Source: Flavobacteriales bacterium (GTDB taxonomy: Bacteria > Bacteroidota > Bacteroidia > Flavobacteriales_D > Crocinitomicaceae). Taken from it: DNA of 39,781 nucleotides. Shown in pieces: positions 17,871-26,161 of this stretch; the first letter of the stretch is position 1, and each line of letters starts with the position of its first letter. Made by a program: the position numbers and the translations under genes. A model generated the notes under the pieces. It had not been told where the DNA came from, did no database searches, and was given only the letters and a program-made list of their open reading frames with translations. The stretch spans positions 1-39,781 of the forward strand of contig CANLIL010000024.1 in the NCBI GenBank assembly GCA_947491305.1. The letters run 5' to 3'.

Positions 17871-18916
17871 AGATTTAGTAAAAGTCGTCTATTTTTTTCA
17901 ACGGAACAAATTAAATTCCACAAGGCTCTTGCCCCGACGTTTGCATCCCAATCATCATCAGAACCTGGCGCGACCTCATTTAAGTCAAAGCCAACTATTT
18001 TTCGTCCTGACTCGGCTAATTTGAACAATAAATAATTGATTTCTTCTAGTTTAAATCCTCCAGCAACTGGTGTACCTGTATTTGGACACAATTCCGGACT
18101 CAAGCCATCAATATCAAATGAAACATAGACCTTTTGAGGCAATTGTTCAATGATTTCATCAACTTGTTGTGCCCAAGTTTTACCTGTGTAACTTCCTTCT
18201 TTTAATTCCCAATCAAAAAAGGTTCTAACTTTTCCATTAGAAGAATTAATTAAATCTACTTCTGATTGCGCAATATCACGGATGCCAACTTGTACTAATT
18301 TCGATAAGTTTTTTAAGTTTTTCAAAGCGTTGAACATGATACTCGCATGCGATTGTTCAAATCCTTCGTATGCATCTCTTAAATCTGCATGTGCATCGAT
18401 TTGCAAAATACCAAATGATTGACCCAAATCATCAATTGCTTGCATTAATCCGAGTGGAGTGGAGTGTTCTCCTCCCAAAACTCCAACAATTTTACCTTGG
18501 TTTAATAATTCTTTTGAGCGATTTCTTAAGTTTTCACGCATCGCATGTTGTGCTTCCGATATCACTGCTACTGTTTGTTGAAAATCTACATTTTCTTCCA
18601 ACTTACCACCATTTTCTAAAAAATCGATGTATGAAATCGCTTCAATACATAATTTTGTATTAATTGCTTTCCATTCTGAAGAAACAGGCGTCATAAAAAC
18701 AGCTGTTTGATAGGCGTTTTCTAATTTTGGATGGTAGAAATCCAATTGAGTTGATGCAGTTAAAATTGCTTCTGGACCATCACTAGTCCCTTTTCCATAA
18801 GATGCGGTTGCGTCCCAAGGAACAGGAATGATAACGATGTCAGCATTCGCTTCTGTAACTGGAAAACCAAATAAATTTCCATTTGCTATTCCTACACCAT
18901 TTGGGTCAAATGTCAT
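17864..18916 (-). CDS. speB: Agmatinase / arginase-family ureohydrolase
   Basis: A 350-residue ureohydrolase with all manganese-ligand motifs: GGEHSTPLG near residue 147, QIDAHADLRDAY near residue 170 and SFDIDGLSP near residue 260. The family includes agmatinase, arginase, guanidinobutyrase and formimidoylglutamase. The gene directly follows the spermidine-synthase fusion, so agmatinase (agmatine to putrescine plus urea) is the best call. A start at 18955 (MVLTTFFNFN) would lie inside the terminator hairpin at 18935-18956, so ATG 18916 is preferred. The next gene overlaps its 3' end by 7 bases. No arginine decarboxylase is in view. Confidence 0.85.
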   Translation of the reverse strand: MTFDPNGVGIANGNLFGFPVTEANADIVIIPVPWDATASYGKGTSDGPEAILTASTQLDFYHPKLENAYQTAVFMTPVSSEWKAINTKLCIEAISYIDFLENGGKLEENVDFQQTVAVISEAQHAMRENLRNRSKELLNQGKIVGVLGGEHSTPLGLMQAIDDLGQSFGILQIDAHADLRDAYEGFEQSHASIMFNALKNLKNLSKLVQVGIRDIAQSEVDLINSSNGKVRTFFDWELKEGSYTGKTWAQQVDEIIEQLPQKVYVSFDIDGLSPELCPNTGTPVAGGFKLEEINYLLFKLAESGRKIVGFDLNEVAPGSDDDWDANVGARALWNLICSVEKNRRLLLNLC

Positions 18917-18934
18917 GCTTTTTGTGTTGAAATT

Positions 18935-18956
18935 AAAAAAGGTGGTTAATACCACC
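18935..18956 (-). terminator. Terminator between the speDE fusion and agmatinase genes
   Basis: On the minus strand GGTGGT-ATTA-ACCACC is followed by six T's, 7 bases after the stop of the fusion gene and 19 bases before the agmatinase ATG. Because both genes form one pathway, it may be a partial terminator that lowers downstream expression. Confidence 0.75.
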
Positions 18957-18962
18957 TCTTTT

Positions 18963-20249
18963 TTATTTTTTTAATAATGTTTTTACAAAATTTGGTGTTG
19001 CAAAGCTTCCTTTGTGAACATCAGAATTATAGTAACGCAATCCTTTTTGGTCAACAAAAGAATCAATTTCAACATCATTCGTTATGTGTTTCGGGTGCTT
19101 AGCGCCTTTGATTCCGTATTGGAAACTCCACATTCCAGTAGGATAAGTTGGGACAAAGAACAACGAAACTGGTGCTTTGTCTGTACCAAAAATTTCCTGT
19201 AAGGTATGATTTAATTCAGTAAATGATTTTTCATTGAATTTTGGAGATTCTCCTTGTGCTACCAAAATACCATCTTTAGTTAGAGAATTGTAACAGTTGG
19301 TGTAAAATTCAACCGAGAACAAACCTTCAGCAGGTCCAACAGGATCAGAACCATCAACGATTACTAAATCATACGATTCAGGAGCTGCATTTTTAATAAA
19401 TGCAATACCATCGTCAACGATTAATTCTAAACGTGGATCATCAAAAGCAGCTGCAATTTGTGGTAAATGTTCTTTACAAGCTGTAATAACTTCTCCATCA
19501 ATTTCAACCATCGTAACTTTTTCAACGCCTTCGTGACGTAAAATTTCACGAACAGTTCCGCCATCGCCACCTCCGATAACCAAAATGTTTTTGGCATTAC
19601 CATGTGTGAAAAGCGCAGGATGTGAAATCATTTCATGGTAATGAAACTCATCTTCAATTGTTGTCATGACCATATCGTCTAAGGCCAACATTTTTCCGTA
19701 TTTGTAAGATTCAATAATACGTACTCGTTGAAAAGGTGACTGAACATCAAAGAAAACTTCTCCAGTGAAACGTAGCGACAAGGCTTGAAAATCATCTTTA
19801 TCAGTGAACCATACATTACGTGTGAAAAACTCAGGATTTCTCCATTCACCTGCTTTTTGACGCATAGTCGTCATGTCAAAATCATTGCGCGTCAATAAAT
19901 TAACTGAACCACGCTTCATTTCGATAGCAGAGTAGGACTGAGATTTGAATGCTTCTTTTAAAAAGTCAAAAGAAATCCAAGCATCCATATCACCACATGT
20001 AAACAAATCTACTGCAGCATAACCATATTCTGGCCAAGTATGAATTGCTAAATGACTTTCTTGAATCACAACAACACCCGAAACTCCCCAAGGAGAGAAA
20101 TGGTGAAAAGTAGAATTAATGACAGTTGCATTAGCCTTTTCCGCTGCTGCCACCATGTCACGTTCAATTCCAGCAACATCATTCATGATGTGTGGATCAC
20201 AGTTCATAAATTCAACTAGAATATGATTTCCAAGTGATGTGTTATTCAT
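18963..20249 (-). CDS. speE: S-adenosylmethionine decarboxylase-spermidine synthase fusion
   Basis: A 428-residue fusion. Residues ~5-115 are a class 1b AdoMet decarboxylase: Ser65 in [12 protein letters not shown] is the processing and pyruvoyl-forming residue, His70 lies in AIHTW and Cys85 in LFTCG. Residues ~140-370 are an aminopropyltransferase with the SAM-fold motif [16 protein letters not shown] and the active-site Asp block [15 protein letters not shown] ~45-residue C-terminal tail follows. One chain would make decarboxylated AdoMet and use it to turn putrescine into spermidine in the cytoplasm, provided the proenzyme cuts itself at Ser65; that cut would leave the beta fragment free and the alpha chain joined to the synthase. 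Agmatinase lies just downstream. Confidence 0.93.
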   Translation of the reverse strand: MNNTSLGNHILVEFMNCDPHIMNDVAGIERDMVAAAEKANATVINSTFHHFSPWGVSGVVVIQESHLAIHTWPEYGYAAVDLFTCGDMDAWISFDFLKEAFKSQSYSAIEMKRGSVNLLTRNDFDMTTMRQKAGEWRNPEFFTRNVWFTDKDDFQALSLRFTGEVFFDVQSPFQRVRIIESYKYGKMLALDDMVMTTIEDEFHYHEMISHPALFTHGNAKNILVIGGGDGGTVREILRHEGVEKVTMVEIDGEVITACKEHLPQIAAAFDDPRLELIVDDGIAFIKNAAPESYDLVIVDGSDPVGPAEGLFSVEFYTNCYNSLTKDGILVAQGESPKFNEKSFTELNHTLQEIFGTDKAPVSLFFVPTYPTGMWSFQYGIKGAKHPKHITNDVEIDSFVDQKGLRYYNSDVHKGSFATPNFVKTLLKK

Positions 20250-20275
20250 TTATTTGCTTTATTTATTGTTAAAAA

Positions 20276-20623
20276 TTATAAGTGCATGAAGTCTTTCTTA
20301 GCAAGCAATTCATCCTCTGATTCTCTGTAATCTGGATCGTCTACACAGCAATCAACAGGGCAAACTGCAGCACATTGTGGTTCGTCATGAAAACCAACAC
20401 ATTCCGTACATTTATCATGTGTAATGTAATAAACATCCATATCCTTAGGTTCAAATGCATTAGAAGCATCAATTGAATCACCATCTAATGTTGTAATCAT
20501 ACCTTTAAGAGTAGTTCCGTCAGAATATTTCCACTCAGCACCACCTTCATAAATAGCATTATTTGGACATTCTGGTTCGCATGCACCACAATTAATGCAT
20601 TCATCTGTAATCATTATTGCCAT
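20276..20623 (-). CDS. Ferredoxin with two 4Fe-4S clusters
   Basis: A 115-residue protein with two cluster-binding motifs, CINCGACEPECP (residues ~9-20) and CTECVGFHDEPQCAAVCPVD (about 73-92). The eight-residue spacer in the second motif is typical of the Alvin-type (Chromatium/YfhL-like) low-potential ferredoxins. A ~35-residue linker separates the two, which is long for the family. The start MAIMITDEC is standard. It is 26 bases upstream of the SpeD-SpeE fusion and divergent from the acyl-CoA reductase. In Flavobacteria I recall this ferredoxin next to the reductase, so electron transfer to or from lipid metabolism is possible but unproven. Confidence 0.9.
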   Translation of the reverse strand: MAIMITDECINCGACEPECPNNAIYEGGAEWKYSDGTTLKGMITTLDGDSIDASNAFEPKDMDVYYITHDKCTECVGFHDEPQCAAVCPVDCCVDDPDYRESEDELLAKKDFMHL

Positions 20624-20642
20624 TTCATCGTTTTTAAGAGTG

Positions 20643-20650
20643 CAAATATA
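20643..20650 (-). promoter_or_regulatory. TAnnTTTG promoter element of the ferredoxin gene
   Basis: TATATTTG on the minus strand, an exact consensus match, 19 bases before the ferredoxin ATG. A TTG is not at standard spacing. This probably drives the ferredoxin-speDE unit. Confidence 0.55.
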
Positions 20651-20725
20651 ACAAGGTAATATGTAATATTTTAAGGTATTTACTTAAAAAATAGCCTTTT
20701 TTTTATTTTTTTGATAGATTGACCT

Positions 20726-20733
20726 TATTTTTA
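20726..20733 (+). promoter_or_regulatory. Probable promoter element of the acyl-CoA reductase gene
   Basis: TATTTTTA (7/8 match to TAnnTTTG) ends 4 bases before the GTG at 20738, so the transcript would be nearly leaderless. A TTG lies at 20711-20713 with a short 12-base spacer. Confidence 0.35.
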
Positions 20734-20737
20734 CCCT

Positions 20738-21784
20738 GTGAAAAGAGAAGAAATTATTGAAGGATTCGTTTTTTTAGGTGAATTAATGAGCGAATTGGGT
20801 GATATGAAGTCAGTTGAATCAATTCAATCAAAAATTGAAGTAAATGAATACAATGAACTGATTAACACTATAAATAAACAAAAAGGTTTAAATGGTTGGT
20901 TTGTAAAAGAAAATGTTTGTAACTCTTTAAAAGCATTGGGGAGTCAATTGACTTTTGAAAATGTAACCAACTGGACAAATGCGTATGCTTTTGAAACAAA
21001 TCCCAAAAAAGTTGCACTTATAATGGCAGGAAACATTCCACTTGTCGGTTTTCACGATTTTTTATGTGTGCTTTTGTCAGGAAATATAGCTGTTTGTAAG
21101 TTAAGCTCTGATGATAAAACCTTGTTACCAGCTTTAGCCGCTCAATTAATAAAAAAATGCCCTGGTTTAGCAGAAAGAATCATCTTTACATTAGGCCAAA
21201 TCGGTAAAGTCGATGCAGTAATTGCAACCGGTAGCGATAATTCGTTGAAATTTTTTGAGGAATATTTCGGTAAATACCCACATGTTTTTAGAAGAAATCG
21301 AAGTTCAATAGCTGTTTTAACGGGTAAGGAATCGAAAGAAGAATTAATCGAATTGGGACACGATTTCTTTGATTATTTTGGATTAGGGTGCAGAAATGTG
21401 TCACATGTTTTTCTTCCAGAAGATTTTGAGATCAATCGGATTTTTGAAGCAATTGTTGGGTATTCCGATATCGTCAACCATCACAAATATGCCAACAATT
21501 ACGATTACAATAAAGCAGTTTATTTATTAAATAAAATTCCGCTATTAGATAATAATTTCGTTTTATTCAGAGAAAATGAAAGCTTGTTTAGTCCGCTCGC
21601 TATGATTCATTACCAGCGTTACGCGTCACTTTCAGATGTGCATGATTTTATTGAAACCAATAAGGATTCGATACAAGCAATTGTTGGGCATGGTTATATT
21701 CCCTTCGGAAAAGCACAATGTCCTATGTTAAATGATTATGCTGACGGAATAGATACAATGGCATTTTTAAATTCTTTATCATAA
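20738..21784 (+). CDS. LuxC-like acyl-CoA reductase
   Basis: A 348-residue member of the LuxC/acyl-CoA reductase family (aldehyde-dehydrogenase fold). It has the conserved MAGNIPLVGFHDFLCVLLSG block (about residues 89-108), RRNRSSIAVLTG, and Cys218 in FGLGCRNVS as the likely catalytic cysteine. LuxC reduces acyl groups to fatty aldehydes with NADPH; no LuxD, LuxE or luciferase is nearby, so the physiological product is unknown. A GTG start is used because homologs I recall begin about this far before the GWF motif; ATG 20786 is the alternative. The length fits the Bacteroidota version. The nuclease gene follows after one base. Confidence 0.85.
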   Translation: MKREEIIEGFVFLGELMSELGDMKSVESIQSKIEVNEYNELINTINKQKGLNGWFVKENVCNSLKALGSQLTFENVTNWTNAYAFETNPKKVALIMAGNIPLVGFHDFLCVLLSGNIAVCKLSSDDKTLLPALAAQLIKKCPGLAERIIFTLGQIGKVDAVIATGSDNSLKFFEEYFGKYPHVFRRNRSSIAVLTGKESKEELIELGHDFFDYFGLGCRNVSHVFLPEDFEINRIFEAIVGYSDIVNHHKYANNYDYNKAVYLLNKIPLLDNNFVLFRENESLFSPLAMIHYQRYASLSDVHDFIETNKDSIQAIVGHGYIPFGKAQCPMLNDYADGIDTMAFLNSLS

Positions 21785-21785
21785 A

Positions 21786-22769
21786 ATGAAAGGAAAACTC
21801 TACTTCTTATTCTTGCTAATTTTAATTTCTTGTAAACAAGAAGAAAGTTCAAACAAAGTAAGAACACCTTCTAGCAGAAAAGTAGTAAGTGCTGGGATAT
21901 TAACTGATGCTACTGTTGAATCAAATTCTGTAGCATCTAAATATATTCATTTGGAATGGCCATTTGTTTCAAAAGATGAACAACTTATTCAACATAAAGC
22001 ATATTCATTATGTTATGATGAAAAACACGAACAAGCAAAATGGGTGGCGTATGTGCTAACTGCAAATGAAACTATTTCACGGTATGAACGAACGAATGAT
22101 TTTAATACCGATCCAGCAGTAAAAACAGGTTCTGCTTCAAATAACGATTACAAAGGAAGTGGGTATGACCGCGGACATTTAGCGCCAGCTGGTGATATGG
22201 GATTTTCGAGCGTTTCTATGATTGAGTCTTTTTATTACAGCAATATGTCGCCCCAAAATCCTTCTTTTAACCGCGGGATTTGGAAGAAATTAGAAGAACA
22301 AGTTCGAAGTTGGGCAGTTCTGTACGATTCGGTTTTGGTCGTTACAGGTCCAGTGTTAACAGCTAATTTACCTAAAATAGGATTGAATGGTGTTTCTGTT
22401 CCAAGTTTTTATTACAAAGTAATTTTAGATTTTAAAAACAATCAATCCAAAGCGATTGCATTGATTCTTCCCAATGTTAAAGGATTTAAACCATTAAGTT
22501 CTTATGTTCTGTCAATTGATGAACTAGAAAAACTAACCAACTTGGATTTTTTCCCAGAATTGCAAGATGATTTGGAAGCACGATTAGAAAAAAACAGTTC
22601 AGTCAATTCGTGGGATTGGAAGATTGTATCAACCCATTCATCAGCAAAAAAGTCATCGAATTCTACCGGCAATAGTGATGCTATTAAATGCTCAGGAACG
22701 ACTAAAAAAGGCTTACGTTGTAAAAATCGAACAAAAAACAGTAGTGGAAGATGTTATTTGCATGAATAA
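21786..22769 (+). CDS. Lipoprotein DNA/RNA non-specific endonuclease with zinc-knuckle-like tail
   Basis: A 327-residue protein. It has a lipoprotein signal with lipobox LISC (Cys16) and a beta-beta-alpha-metal nuclease domain (about 60-270). The hallmark is DRGHLAPAGDM, where His131 is the general base, and SNMSPQNPSFNRGIW contains the metal-binding Asn. The last ~30 residues form a separate motif, CSGTTKKGLRCKNRT then SGRCYLHE, with three Cys and one His spaced like a small zinc-binding DUF5763-type domain. The protein should sit in the envelope and degrade nucleic acids without sequence preference. It starts one base after the reductase stop and is probably co-transcribed. A longer in-frame start is not needed. 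Confidence 0.9.
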   Translation: MKGKLYFLFLLILISCKQEESSNKVRTPSSRKVVSAGILTDATVESNSVASKYIHLEWPFVSKDEQLIQHKAYSLCYDEKHEQAKWVAYVLTANETISRYERTNDFNTDPAVKTGSASNNDYKGSGYDRGHLAPAGDMGFSSVSMIESFYYSNMSPQNPSFNRGIWKKLEEQVRSWAVLYDSVLVVTGPVLTANLPKIGLNGVSVPSFYYKVILDFKNNQSKAIALILPNVKGFKPLSSYVLSIDELEKLTNLDFFPELQDDLEARLEKNSSVNSWDWKIVSTHSSAKKSSNSTGNSDAIKCSGTTKKGLRCKNRTKNSSGRCYLHE

Positions 22770-22887
22770 TTCAATCCTTTTCTAAACCTTTTACTCAATC
22801 AAAATGACATTCCGTCAATTGAAAGTACAGATTATCACTTTTCTGTAAAACAATTCTTCTTTTCGAATAAATTTATTGAACCAAACG

Positions 22888-22915
22888 TTGGTAAACGTGT
22901 ACAGCTTTAAAGTTG
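22888..22915 (+). promoter_or_regulatory. Promoter of the first tonB gene
   Basis: TTG at 22888-22890, a 17-base spacer, then TAAAGTTG at 22908-22915 (7/8 match to TAnnTTTG). The spacing is ideal for the Bacteroidota housekeeping sigma factor. The leader to ATG 22968 is about 48 bases. The TTG overlaps an inverted repeat, CCAA-acg-TTGG. Confidence 0.5.
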
Positions 22916-22967
22916 AAATAACAAAATAAGTTGTTTCGTTTTGTTTAACCTTTTAATACGAGAAGTT

Positions 22968-23843
22968 ATGTTAGTAATTGTAAGTATCATCGTCATCGTT
23001 GCCCTTTTTTCTTTAGTAGATTATTTTAGTTCTAGAAGTTGGCAACGCGTTACCTCTGAAATTCGAAATGAAACTGTGTTTGAAAAACGCAACAAAGCTT
23101 ATGGAGCTTATGTCATTCGAAGAGACTACGACCGAAATTTGGTTTTAATTATGTTGTCTTTAGTTTGTGGCACAGGATTGTTATTTGCTGCTTATAATGG
23201 ATTAAAAAAACCCGTTCAAGCAACAAAGGTGATAACTTATCCTCCAAGAATTGAAGACACAACTGTTTTAATTTTGGATGAAATTGAACCACCAAAACCA
23301 GAAGTACCAGAAAAAACAGAAGTTAAACCTGAAACAAATCAAGCGCAATTTGTCGAAATGAAAGTGGTTGATAGTAGAGTAAATGATTCTGTTTTAGCAC
23401 AAGAAAAACTAAACGATCAACAGATTGGAACAATTACAGTGCGCAAAATCATTCCAAACGATTTCAAATTGGTTGGTGAAACGAAAAACGTTCAAACAAT
23501 TGTTACGACGCCAAAACGTGAAGTTCATACTTCTGTAGAAAAGGAAGCGTTTTTCCCAGGTGGTTATCCAGCGTTAATGAGTTTTATACAAGCTAATTTG
23601 GTGTATCCAACAGAAGGAATTGAAATCAATGCACAAGGAAAATGTTATTTGCGATTCATTGTAGATTTTGAAGGAAGAATAAGTTCTGTGAAAGTGCTTA
23701 GAGGAATTCAAGGTTGTCCCGAGTGTGATCGAGAAGCAATTCGGGTATTGAAAAGCATGCCAGAATGGGAACCGGGTAAAGTAGGAGGGGTGAGTGTTAG
23801 CTCTTATTTCGATTTGCCAATAAACTTTTCATTAAGTTATTAA
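22968..23843 (+). CDS. TonB family energy transducer, copy 1
   Basis: A 291-residue protein with an N-terminal hydrophobic helix (1-17), a conserved cytoplasmic segment (NETVFEKRNKAYGAYVIRRD), a second membrane helix (about 60-78), a Pro/Glu-rich periplasmic linker and a C-terminal TonB domain (FPGGYPALMSFIQ ... GCPECDREAIRVLKSM). TonB spans the periplasm and passes ExbB-ExbD energy to outer-membrane receptors. The ORF could open at 22941, but the promoter and the match to copy 2 favour ATG 22968. It is a paralog of the gene at 26162 and is separated from exbB by 165 bases that hold a second promoter. The domain contains a CPEC pair plus a Cys in GKCYL. Confidence 0.88.
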   Translation: MLVIVSIIVIVALFSLVDYFSSRSWQRVTSEIRNETVFEKRNKAYGAYVIRRDYDRNLVLIMLSLVCGTGLLFAAYNGLKKPVQATKVITYPPRIEDTTVLILDEIEPPKPEVPEKTEVKPETNQAQFVEMKVVDSRVNDSVLAQEKLNDQQIGTITVRKIIPNDFKLVGETKNVQTIVTTPKREVHTSVEKEAFFPGGYPALMSFIQANLVYPTEGIEINAQGKCYLRFIVDFEGRISSVKVLRGIQGCPECDREAIRVLKSMPEWEPGKVGGVSVSSYFDLPINFSLSY

Positions 23844-23960
23844 AAATGTTTAGCCTCTAGTTTAAACACTTAACTAAAAGAAAGACACACTTTATCAAGA
23901 TAATTGTAAATTTAACACTATGGTAAAGTAGATTATTTTTTTCTTTTAAAAGTTTTTTAC

Positions 23961-23968
23961 TATGTTTG
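23961..23968 (+). promoter_or_regulatory. TAnnTTTG promoter element of the exb operon
   Basis: TATGTTTG is an exact consensus match 40 bases before the exbB ATG, preceded at 17 bases by TTC instead of TTG. It would allow exbB-exbD-exbD-tonB to be expressed apart from tonB copy 1. Confidence 0.55.
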
Positions 23969-24008
23969 ACGCCTAAATCTAAAAGTTAAAAAATAAAAAA
24001 GTAAAATT

Positions 24009-24815
24009 ATGAGCAACTCAAAAAAGACATCAGGTGGTTTTTCATCGTTAATGGCATCGATTGCTATTGTCATTGCATTGGTTATTGGGGTATTGATTTA
24101 CAAATACATTTTTGGAGATCCAGGAAATTTTGTTGATCGTGATCCAGCAGGAGAGCCGTTAGAAGGCAATTTAATGGGGATTATTTACAAAGGTGGATTT
24201 ATCGTGCCAATCCTTGTTGCAATTAACTTAATCATTATTATTTTCTCAATTGAGCGTTTCATTACTTTAGCAAAAGCAAAAGGAAAAGGTGGCGTTGATA
24301 AATTTGTTTCTAAAATCAAAGAATTTTTAGGTACAAAAGATATTTCTTCTGCAATTGAAGAATGTGATAATCAAAAAGGTTCTTTAGCGAATGTAGTTCG
24401 AGCTGGATTAGAAAAATACAATCACATGGCGAGCGATTCAGAAATGAATAAAGAGCAAAAAGTTGAATCTTTGAAAAAAGAATTAGAAGAAGCAACTGCA
24501 TTAGAATTACCTATGTTGTCTAAAAACTTAGTTGTTTTATCGACATGTGCAACTATTGCAACGCTAGTTGGATTGGTTGGTACAGTATTAGGGATGATTC
24601 GTTCATTTGCTGCAATGTCTCAAGGTTCACCTGATACTGCTGCATTAGCAACAGGTATATCTGAAGCCTTAATTAATACATTCTTAGGAATTGCTGGTTC
24701 TACTATCGCAATTATTATGTACAACTTCTTCTCAACTAAAATTGATGCTATGACATATAGTATTGATGAGGCAAGTTTTACAGTTGTTCAGGATTTTTCT
24801 GCTTCAACAAAATAA
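24009..24815 (+). CDS. exbB: MotA/TolQ/ExbB proton channel family protein
   Basis: A 268-residue inner-membrane protein. It has an N-terminal helix (about 14-34), a helix at about 55-78, a large cytoplasmic loop, and the MotA/TolQ/ExbB core with helices near 175-200 and 213-240 (TIATLVGLVGTVLGMIRSF; GISEALINTFLGIAGS). These core helices form the pentameric proton channel that, with ExbD, energises TonB. The extra N-terminal helix is common in Bacteroidota versions. It is the first gene of the unit exbB-exbD-exbD-tonB, each separated by only a few to ~30 bases. Confidence 0.93.
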   Translation: MSNSKKTSGGFSSLMASIAIVIALVIGVLIYKYIFGDPGNFVDRDPAGEPLEGNLMGIIYKGGFIVPILVAINLIIIIFSIERFITLAKAKGKGGVDKFVSKIKEFLGTKDISSAIEECDNQKGSLANVVRAGLEKYNHMASDSEMNKEQKVESLKKELEEATALELPMLSKNLVVLSTCATIATLVGLVGTVLGMIRSFAAMSQGSPDTAALATGISEALINTFLGIAGSTIAIIMYNFFSTKIDAMTYSIDEASFTVVQDFSASTK

Positions 24816-24848
24816 TTCGAGAAGTAACTAACATTTAATTTCAAAGAA

Positions 24849-25511
24849 ATGCCTAAAATTAAAATGCCCAAAAGCACCCCGTCCATAGACATGACGCCTA
24901 TGGTCGACTTGGCTTTCTTGCTTGTTACTTTCTTTATGTTGTCTGCTTCGTTTCGTTCAAACGAACCTGTAGAAGTTGATGTCCCTTCAAGTATCAGTGA
25001 TCGAATCATTCCTGAAAATATTGTAATGGTAACGATTGATAAAGGTGGACGTGTGTTTTTTAACATGTCAGATCCTGAAGCGAGAAGAGAGCTTTTACAA
25101 AACATGAGTGGGAAATATAAAACAGCACTTAGTCAAAAGCAAATAGATGAGTTTGTTTACATGTCAACTTTTGGCTGTTCAATGCAAGAATTACCAACGT
25201 ATTTGAGTTTGGAATCTGAAAAGAGAAAACTATTCAATACTGTAGGTATTCCTTCAGATTCAACTAAAAATCAATTGAAAGATTGGATTTTCTACGGAAA
25301 TATTGCAGCGTTGAATACTGGTAAAACTGCATACGAAGAAGCGAAAATGAAAGGTGAATCACCTGAAGTAAACGACTTTAAGCCTAAGTTCATTTTGAAA
25401 GTAGATGGGAAAGCAGCTTATGTACACGCTCAAAATGTAATTAGTACATTCAGAGATTTACATTTGAATAACTTGAATTTTGTAACTTCAATGGAAGCAG
25501 CTCCATTATAA
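24849..25511 (+). CDS. exbD: ExbD family protein, copy 1
   Basis: A 220-residue biopolymer-transport protein with the N-terminal motif SIDMTPMVDLAFLLVTFFML. The Asp in MVDLAF is the proton-binding residue of the single membrane helix. A periplasmic domain follows and ends in an alpha/beta part (FILKVDGKAAYVHAQNVIST). It is about 80 residues longer than E. coli ExbD because of an insertion at about residues 75-170, which includes a lone Cys. Bacteroidota often carry two different ExbD genes in a row, suggesting a heterodimeric plug in the ExbB channel. The next gene begins 12 bases later. Confidence 0.93.
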   Translation: MPKIKMPKSTPSIDMTPMVDLAFLLVTFFMLSASFRSNEPVEVDVPSSISDRIIPENIVMVTIDKGGRVFFNMSDPEARRELLQNMSGKYKTALSQKQIDEFVYMSTFGCSMQELPTYLSLESEKRKLFNTVGIPSDSTKNQLKDWIFYGNIAALNTGKTAYEEAKMKGESPEVNDFKPKFILKVDGKAAYVHAQNVISTFRDLHLNNLNFVTSMEAAPL

Positions 25512-25523
25512 AACTTTAAAAAC

Positions 25524-26159
25524 ATGGCAGAAATTGCAGAAGGCGGTGGCGGTGGCCACGATAAAGGAAAGAAAAGAGCCAAGAAAAGTTCTACAAGAGT
25601 CGATATGACACCTATGGTGGATTTAGCGTTCTTGTTGTTAACGTTTTTCGTATTGACATCAACGTTTAGCAAACCGAAAGTGATGAGTTTAGTATATCCT
25701 GCTAAACCTGATGAATCGGAAAAGGTTGATGCACCAAAAATTAACAACGCAATTACCTTCTTGGTAACTGAAGACAAAGTTTTTTACTACGAAGGTCAAT
25801 ATTACCCTGTTAGCGCTCCAGGTCCAGAAGGCCCAACTAAATTAGTTGAAACGAATTTTGGCCCAAGTGGATTACGCAAACTTTTAGCTGACAAAAACAA
25901 ATTTGTTTTAGAAGGCAAAGAAGGTTTGGATAAAAAATTGAAAAGCAAAGAAATAGCTGACACTACTTACACACGTTTATTGATTGATTTTAAATCTAAA
26001 AGAGAATCGTTAAAAGTATTGATCAAAACGGATGATAAAGCTACTTGTAAAAACTTCATCGATTTAGTAGATGAATTAAAAATTGCAGAAGTAGGGGTTA
26101 TCGCTCCTGTTGATATCTTAGCTAGTGAATTGGAATTATTGAAACAAAACGCGAAATAG
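25524..26159 (+). CDS. exbD: ExbD family protein, copy 2
   Basis: A 211-residue second ExbD. A Gly/His-rich and then basic cytoplasmic leader (EGGGGGHDKGKKRAKKSS) precedes STRVDMTPMVDLAFLLLTFF with its proton-binding Asp. The periplasmic domain again has an insertion relative to E. coli and ends with the typical LKVLIKTDDKATCKNFIDLV block. It differs enough from copy 1 that a heteromer is likely. The TonB copy 2 gene begins 2 bases after the stop. Confidence 0.93.
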   Translation: MAEIAEGGGGGHDKGKKRAKKSSTRVDMTPMVDLAFLLLTFFVLTSTFSKPKVMSLVYPAKPDESEKVDAPKINNAITFLVTEDKVFYYEGQYYPVSAPGPEGPTKLVETNFGPSGLRKLLADKNKFVLEGKEGLDKKLKSKEIADTTYTRLLIDFKSKRESLKVLIKTDDKATCKNFIDLVDELKIAEVGVIAPVDILASELELLKQNAK

Positions 26160-26161
26160 GT

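Noticed and set aside
23860-23903. GTTTAAAC and TTATCAAGATAA inverted repeats between tonB copy 1 and exbB
   Set aside because: Short AT-rich palindromes with no T-run or conserved spacing; not a convincing terminator or operator.
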